A DNA stretch of 64,000 bases. It comes from Gonapodya prolifera JEL478 (lineage: Eukaryota; Monoblepharomycota; Monoblepharidomycetes; Monoblepharidales; Gonapodyaceae). Below the pieces are notes generated by a model. It saw nothing but the letters and a program-made list of their open reading frames with translations. It was not told where the DNA came from and did no database searches. A program made the position numbers and the translations under genes. Positions 59,300 through 64,000 of this stretch are shown here, piece after piece (the stretch's first letter is position 1; each line of letters begins with the position of its first letter). The stretch lies in assembly GCA_001574975.1 (NCBI GenBank), contig KQ965739.1, positions 64,761 through 128,760 on the forward strand, written 5' to 3'.

Positions 59300-60881
59300 C
59301 TAGTGCGACTTGGCGGTCAAAAGCTGCGCGTCCTCCGCAGACACAGTCATCTTGGGCACCTGTCCGTGGAAGTGATGCGTCTCGGGAGGGCTGGGCAAGT
59401 TCCACTCGACACTGGGGGTGGCGACCACCTCGGGCTCGCGGGCGTTGCCAAACTTGAATTTGGTGAAGAAGTTGGGAGTTAGCTTGTCGGCCCAGTAGTC
59501 GGGTTTGAGCCCGTGGGTACGGTCCCATTCGGCTTTCGGAGCGGGCTCAAGGGAGACGAGTCTGCTGGGGACATCGAGGGAGCTAGACCACGCAGCACGG
59601 ACGTCGATCGAGTTCAGCTTGAGTCCGTAGGTAGAAGCGGTGGAGGACAGAGACGCAAGAAGCTTGGACGCAATCTGGGTGAAACAAAGTTGCAGGGATA
59701 AGGCGTGATCACTGCATCCAGCTGCGACAAACGTACCGCAGCCTTGTCAGCCTCCTTGATTCCATCTGCTGTCTTGACAGTCTTCACAGCCTCCGCAAGC
59801 GCAGTCGAAGCAGCGTTCGCCAGCAGGATTTCACCGTCCTTGCCTCCATCGCCCGCCACAGTCTTGGCAACGTCTGTGTACTCGGTGTACAGAACGGCGT
59901 AAGCGTCAACAACACCGTCTGCATGGAAGGATAACGAGCAAAAGACATCGGAAAGCGCCCCGTGAGCTTTACTTTGAACTTTCGAACACTTCAGTCCATT
60001 AGCACAAAACGCACCAGCGGACTTTGTTTGCCTCGCGAGGACTCCGATTGTGGCACCGTCAATAGCGCGGACAGCTTTGATGGATCCCGCGTAGAGCTTG
60101 AGACCGGGAGTCAAGACAGAGCCGGACGACGTGATCCACTGTTGGCCTTCGGGGACAACTTCAAAGAGCTGTGGGACGGCGGATTCGATTAGCTTGAGCC
60201 AAGATGAATGAAAGAGCTGCGGTCCTCTTTTGGGATGGCTGTAGGAAGCCTTCTCGCGAGTCCAGTCGGGGTTCGATTCCTTCCCCAGCAACACTCGGGA
60301 CTCCTCTTCCCTCCCAACTCTCCCGTTATGCTTCCCTACTTAACAATCCCCCTGCGGCTCATCTCAAAACACTCACCCCTCCAACATCCTGCTTTCCAAA
60401 GTCGCTCGTGCTCCAGAAGGTCCACTTCCTTTCCTCCTCCGTTATTTCGCGGGCGAGCTCGGTGGGAATACCGTCGACAAAGGGCACGATGGGGGAGGAG
60501 GAGACGGTCACAGCGGTCGAGTTGGCGCGGGTGAGAGGCCGGAGGACCTGGTGGTAAGTGGAAGGTGAATGATGGTCCCAAAAGAAAACCAGCTGAGAAG
60601 GTCCACGCCATGCATATCCAGCAGGCCCCCGTCCGTATCCAAAGACATTTTCATTTTCTGTGGTGTTTTTTTTAGCCGAGAATCTTCACTTGCGTCCGTT
60701 CCCTAACGCCATCTCGCTTGGTTTCCCATCCGCCAGGTGTCAAGTGAAAGTTGCATTCCCATCCACCCCGAATCCACCCCATTTTCTCCGCCGAAATTCC
60801 ATCTTGCAAAACTGTCCTTCCGATGTCCCGCGTGAATCTCACCTGCGCCCTAGACGCTCGGAGAAGAGCCCGGGATGCCAT
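59300..60881 (-). CDS. Mitochondrial SPFH (stomatin/prohibitin-like) protein
   Basis: Five exons (60881-60843, 60547-60377, 60192-60015, 59918-59737, 59674-59300) give 314 residues with all phases closing. The 13-residue first exon MASRALLRASRAQ joined to VLRPLTRANSTAV forms a clear mitochondrial targeting sequence. The core resembles a diverged SPFH/Band 7 domain: LFEVVPEGQQWITSSGSVLT, PGLKLYAGSIKAVRAID, LARQTKSADGVVVDAYAVLY and an Ala-rich helix (LLANAASTALAEAVKTVKTA). Such proteins form rings in the inner membrane (SLP2, prohibitin). The last 90 residues (KPDYWADKLTPNFFTKFKF...) have no match I know. The motifs are weak, so the family call is tentative. Confidence 0.55.
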
Positions 60882-61349
60882 TCTGAAGTTAAGAGGTGGG
60901 CAGGGCGATTAGCGACCGTCATGCTCGAATAAAGACGTGTGCGACGGGCGCTGGAGCCTCACTCTTGGTCGATGAAGGGACGATGGCTGAGAACAAGATT
61001 TTGCAAGTTGGTGGTGGCCCGAAAATCAAATCCCGCGCTCAGCCAAGACGTGAGTCAACCCATCCTAACCTTCGAGAAAATTTCTGCAGAAAATTCTGTA
61101 CTGGCAAGGTACAGCAGGTGAGAAATATGTGCCACCTGGAGTGCCATCCAAGAAGCCGTTGTTTGTGGGTTCCAGGTCCGTGTTAGTTATCCAGCTCTCC
61201 GGCAACTGCACACTCTTTCGCGATTTTGCGACAGCGTAAAATAAAATTACTAGACAAACATTGTAAATACAAGCGTGGGGAGCTTTGCGACTCTAACCGC
61301 CCTTCACAACGGTTTGTGCTCTAGTCTGCGACTAACGCTAACCACCTCT
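60882..61349. other. Intergenic region
   Basis: About 470 bases between SPFH start and the reductase 3' end. No gene seen. Confidence 0.4.
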
Positions 61350-62628
61350 TCACAACTTGGTGTCCTTCTTCCGAGCATCTGGCAAATCATTCGATGTGAC
61401 CTTTGACCTGTCGTAGCCGCCACCGGAAGTGAACCAGGCTCCACCTTACGGAGAAACAAAAACCCGTTAGTGAAGGAAGTCGGAACGTAGAATAATTCAC
61501 GACCGAAAACACACCATCCACAACCAGAGTAGCTCCCGTCACGTACCGCGACGCAGAAGTCGCCAAATAGACGCAAGCGTGCTCAATGTCGACGACCTCG
61601 CCCCAGGAGCGGAGTGGAATCCGCGCAATCGATGCCTCCTTCATTGCGGGGATGGAAAGACGTTCCATGCCCTCGGTGCCGGCGATCGGGCCGGGCGAGA
61701 CAATGTTGCACCGGATGTTGTAGGGACCCCACTCGTTGGCGAGGGTTTTGAACATGGCGTCGATGCCGGCTTTGGCGGCGACGGGGTGGACCTGTAGACA
61801 ACGAATGATATAATGTTGACCGGTTGTGTCACTCATAAGACGTGCACGTTCTTACCTGTAAAGCGGTTCCGTTGTAGTGCAGAGTGGCCGAAATGCCGAT
61901 GATGGAGGCAGCGCCCGAGCGCTTCAAGTAAGGGAAGCACGCCTGTAGGAATTAAAACCGAATATCACCGTGAGAGCAATAAATCGAAGCCAACAGTCTT
62001 CATAGCATACCTTGATGGTGTTGAAAGCACCAATCAGGTCGATTTCGATGACTGTGCGGAAAGCACGGTAGGAGAGGCTTTCTGCGGGAGCGAGGAAGTT
62101 TCCGGCCGCTCCACAGATCTTAGAAACAGAGAGCAGGCAATGTTTATTTGACATGTTGTTGTTCTTTGCGGAATAGGCCTCACCAATATGTCAATGCGCC
62201 CAAACTTGTCGGCGGTTGCCTTTGCCGCGGCCTCGAGCTGCTGGGGCTCCCGAACGTCAGCCGCAATCGCCAAAACTTCGGCTCCTGGAATCGTCTTGCG
62301 CATTTCAGCGGCGGCGACGTCCAAGCGGTCTTGTCTTTTGTTGCGACGGGGAGCAAAGTTTGGAACCGGAAACATATCTCGGCATTTTCCAAACGCCGTA
62401 CTTACGATCGAGACACGATGGAGACTTTAGCGCCATGACGGAGGTATGCCTCGGCAATTCCTTTGCAGATTCCGGAACCACCGCCTAGCGAACGGAACGT
62501 TCCGAGGTTTGCTATTGTCGATTGACCTGGGAAGCAGCAAGAAGCGCACCTGTGACAAAGGCGACCTTGCCCTTGAGCACGTCGCTCCTAAAAATGGATT
62601 CCGTCTTGATGGCGGGCGAGATGGTCAT
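61350..62628 (-). CDS. SPS19: 2,4-dienoyl-CoA reductase-like short-chain dehydrogenase, peroxisomal type
   Basis: Seven exons (62628-62550 down to 61444-61350) give 291 residues. The start [29 protein letters not shown] is the Rossmann Gly motif of the DECR group. Further on come the [15 protein letters not shown] motif typical of dienoyl-CoA reductases, [20 protein letters not shown], the active Lys in AAKAGIDAM, and [18 protein letters not shown]. The end is DARKKDTKL, with -TKL close to the PTS1 peroxisomal signal. It removes double bonds of polyunsaturated acyl-CoA with NADPH during beta-oxidation. Sequence length matches yeast Sps19 (292). Confidence 0.87.
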
Positions 62629-63525
62629 GGTGAATCTGGCACTTTCGGGATCGTCACTTTGGTCACGCTTAAATATGATTTATTTGAAGTTCTGCCGATT
62701 TGGTTTGTCGGGGAATTGTTCTTCACCCGGCCATTCCGATCCGTATTATTGTTATCGGGGTTGTCGGAGGTCCAGGATTACCTCAAATTTTAATCTTTGA
62801 TTGAAATGGAGTTCCGGTCGAAGCGATGGCGATGGGCGCTCCCGTCTCACCACGATATATCATCATAAGCAACATAATGCTTCTTGGGGACTTTCTTGAA
62901 TGTAAGAGACCGAGCACTACATATGAGGCCAGTTCTCGTTTCAGTCGCAATAGAAGGCAGACCGAAACCAATCCACCTTCAGTATAAGTTCTCAGGATGA
63001 ATAGCCCCTAAAGCTCTGGATCGTAGCTCCGCAAGGCGGGCATCATATAGCCCGCTTGGAATTGCGCCTTTGCAAAGCTGATTTTTCATCTTACATCAAT
63101 CAGCTGATGCAAAGTTGGGTCGAGTCAGTTCTGGCACGAACCCTCGCACATCCCCCGAACAAATACGATCACGGTGCGACCAGCTCAGGCTCTCGATTGA
63201 TGAGGCGCAGAATGGCGATAAAGGTGGTGCGGGCCTTCTCCCTCGCTTCTCTTCGCCGATCGGGTGCTGCAAGGATGGCTTTCCCGCTGCTTCCGCTTCG
63301 ATACCGTTGAACCGAGCACTCGCTCAGAGAGACGACAGGGCAGGTGAATGAATGGGAAGCGGGAAGCCTGGTGGATCAGCGGAATCCTCGGAATGCGATG
63401 GTGTGATCGCATCAAGACGTCACTCCACACCGACTGGCACACATTTCTCGCCACAATCTCTTGACAAAAATCATCCCATCCAAAAGGCTTATCAACGCGC
63501 CAACACCAGATCATCTTGTCCATCG
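62629..63525. other. Divergent intergenic region with a small hairpin
   Basis: About 900 bases between the reductase start and the peroxidase gene. A GCGGGC/GCCCGC hairpin lies near 63035-63056. No gene seen. Confidence 0.4.
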
Positions 63526-64000
63526 ATGCCCCACAAACCTACAACGTCGCCCGTGCTCCTACTCTTCCTGATCCTCTCCAACACTCTCTTCCTATCCGTC
63601 CTTGCCGCATCCAACTCAGCGCTCTACTGCGGCACAACGGTCGCAGGCTGGCTTGATATCCGCAGGACGATTTACGACCTCGTTCAAGCCGGGCATGGTG
63701 CGCGACTTTGTATGGGTGCACCCGTTCTCCCACCCTCCCATGAAACTCCCGCACTCTAACTCACAGGTCCACTCCTCGTCCGGCTCGCATGGCACGATGC
63801 AGGAACCTTCNCCTTCTTCCTGCCCGAACCATCTCAACCCCCCCCCCCCCGCCCAAACACCACCCGAACACTCTGGGGTACAACCACCGTAGACGGAAAA
63901 GGCGGGATGCACGCCATGATGAGGTTTTCGCCCGTGTCAGACTGGGGTGAGTGACACAGTCCCCTCATTTCAGAGAAACGGTTTTCCAACCACTCCTCAG
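63526..64000 (+). CDS. Secreted haem peroxidase of the plant/fungal superfamily, 5' part
   Basis: Two exons are visible (63526-63697, 63767-63946); the gene runs past the right edge. The start has a signal peptide (PVLLLFLILSNTLFLSVLA, cleavage near residue 29). The mature part begins with a helix (GWLDIRRTIYDLVQAG) and then the distal haem site GPLLVRLAWHDAGTF with Arg63, Trp66 and His67, as in class I (cytochrome c/ascorbate) and class II fungal peroxidases. Exon 2 continues to GGMHAMMRFSPVSDWG, matching the GGMxxxxRF-x-P motif of class I type. Class I enzymes are normally not secreted, so a signal peptide is unusual. There is an N at 63811 and a C12 run at 63840-63851, so the frame between them is uncertain. 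Confidence 0.75.

Noticed and set aside
60235-60300. tRNA-like GGTTCGATTCC box on the plus strand
   Set aside because: The T-arm stem does not pair fully and no matching 5' acceptor strand lies upstream. It falls in a short intron of the SPFH gene.
60548-60660. Frame reading NVFGYGRGPAGYAWRG as an exon of the SPFH gene
   Set aside because: It does not join in phase with exon 1. Splicing exon 1 directly to 60547 closes all phases and gives a better targeting sequence.

Overview
The window looks like nuclear DNA of a filamentous or zoosporic fungus. Protein-coding genes are dense, carry many short GT-AG introns (mostly about 65-130 bases) and lie on both strands. Fungus-type genes include tandem CBM1 cellulose-binding domains, a Skt5-like SEL1-repeat protein, an aromatic-acid-exporter-like FUSC membrane protein and Ser/Thr-rich cell-surface proteins. 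A double-Cache receptor with two membrane passes points to a chytrid-like lineage, but that is inference. I rebuilt most gene models by hand from splice signals. In nearly every model the exon lengths and phases close exactly, which is the main support for the coordinates.

Layout, left to right. 0-7.5 kb: an ankyrin-repeat protein cut by the left edge, a gene-poor stretch, then a tandem pair of secreted two-domain SnoaL-like genes, the second damaged. 7.5-22 kb: dynactin subunit 2, a type I membrane protein with a cytoplasmic SH3 domain, a double-Cache receptor, a FUSC-family membrane protein and a second small cell-surface protein. 22-33 kb: a 21-exon amino-acid permease, mitochondrial ribosomal protein uS11m, a SEL1-repeat protein and a fatty-acid/sterol hydroxylase. 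33-41 kb: a zinc-finger protein, RNA polymerase I subunit RPA43, phosphoglycerate kinase and an SQS1-like G-patch protein. 42-52 kb: a membrane-anchored GH5 glycosidase, GAPDH, protein arginine methyltransferase 1 and a secreted CBM1 protein. 52-64 kb: a duplicated intergenic segment, RPS3 with a probable intronic C/D snoRNA, a 2 kb array of decayed repeats, a mitochondrial SPFH-domain protein, a peroxisomal-type 2,4-dienoyl-CoA reductase and the start of a secreted haem peroxidase.

The genes do not form one pathway. Housekeeping genes (PGK, GAPDH, RPS3, RPA43, uS11m, PRMT1, SQS1, DCTN2) are mixed with surface, secreted and transport genes (SnoaL pair, SH3 protein, Cache receptor, FUSC, permease, GH5, CBM1, peroxidase), which suit a fungus that senses and breaks down plant or microbial matter. 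There are two assembly gaps (about 10.08 kb and 51.6 kb), both in GC-rich simple sequence inside genes. I saw no convincing transposon, CRISPR array, rRNA or tRNA.
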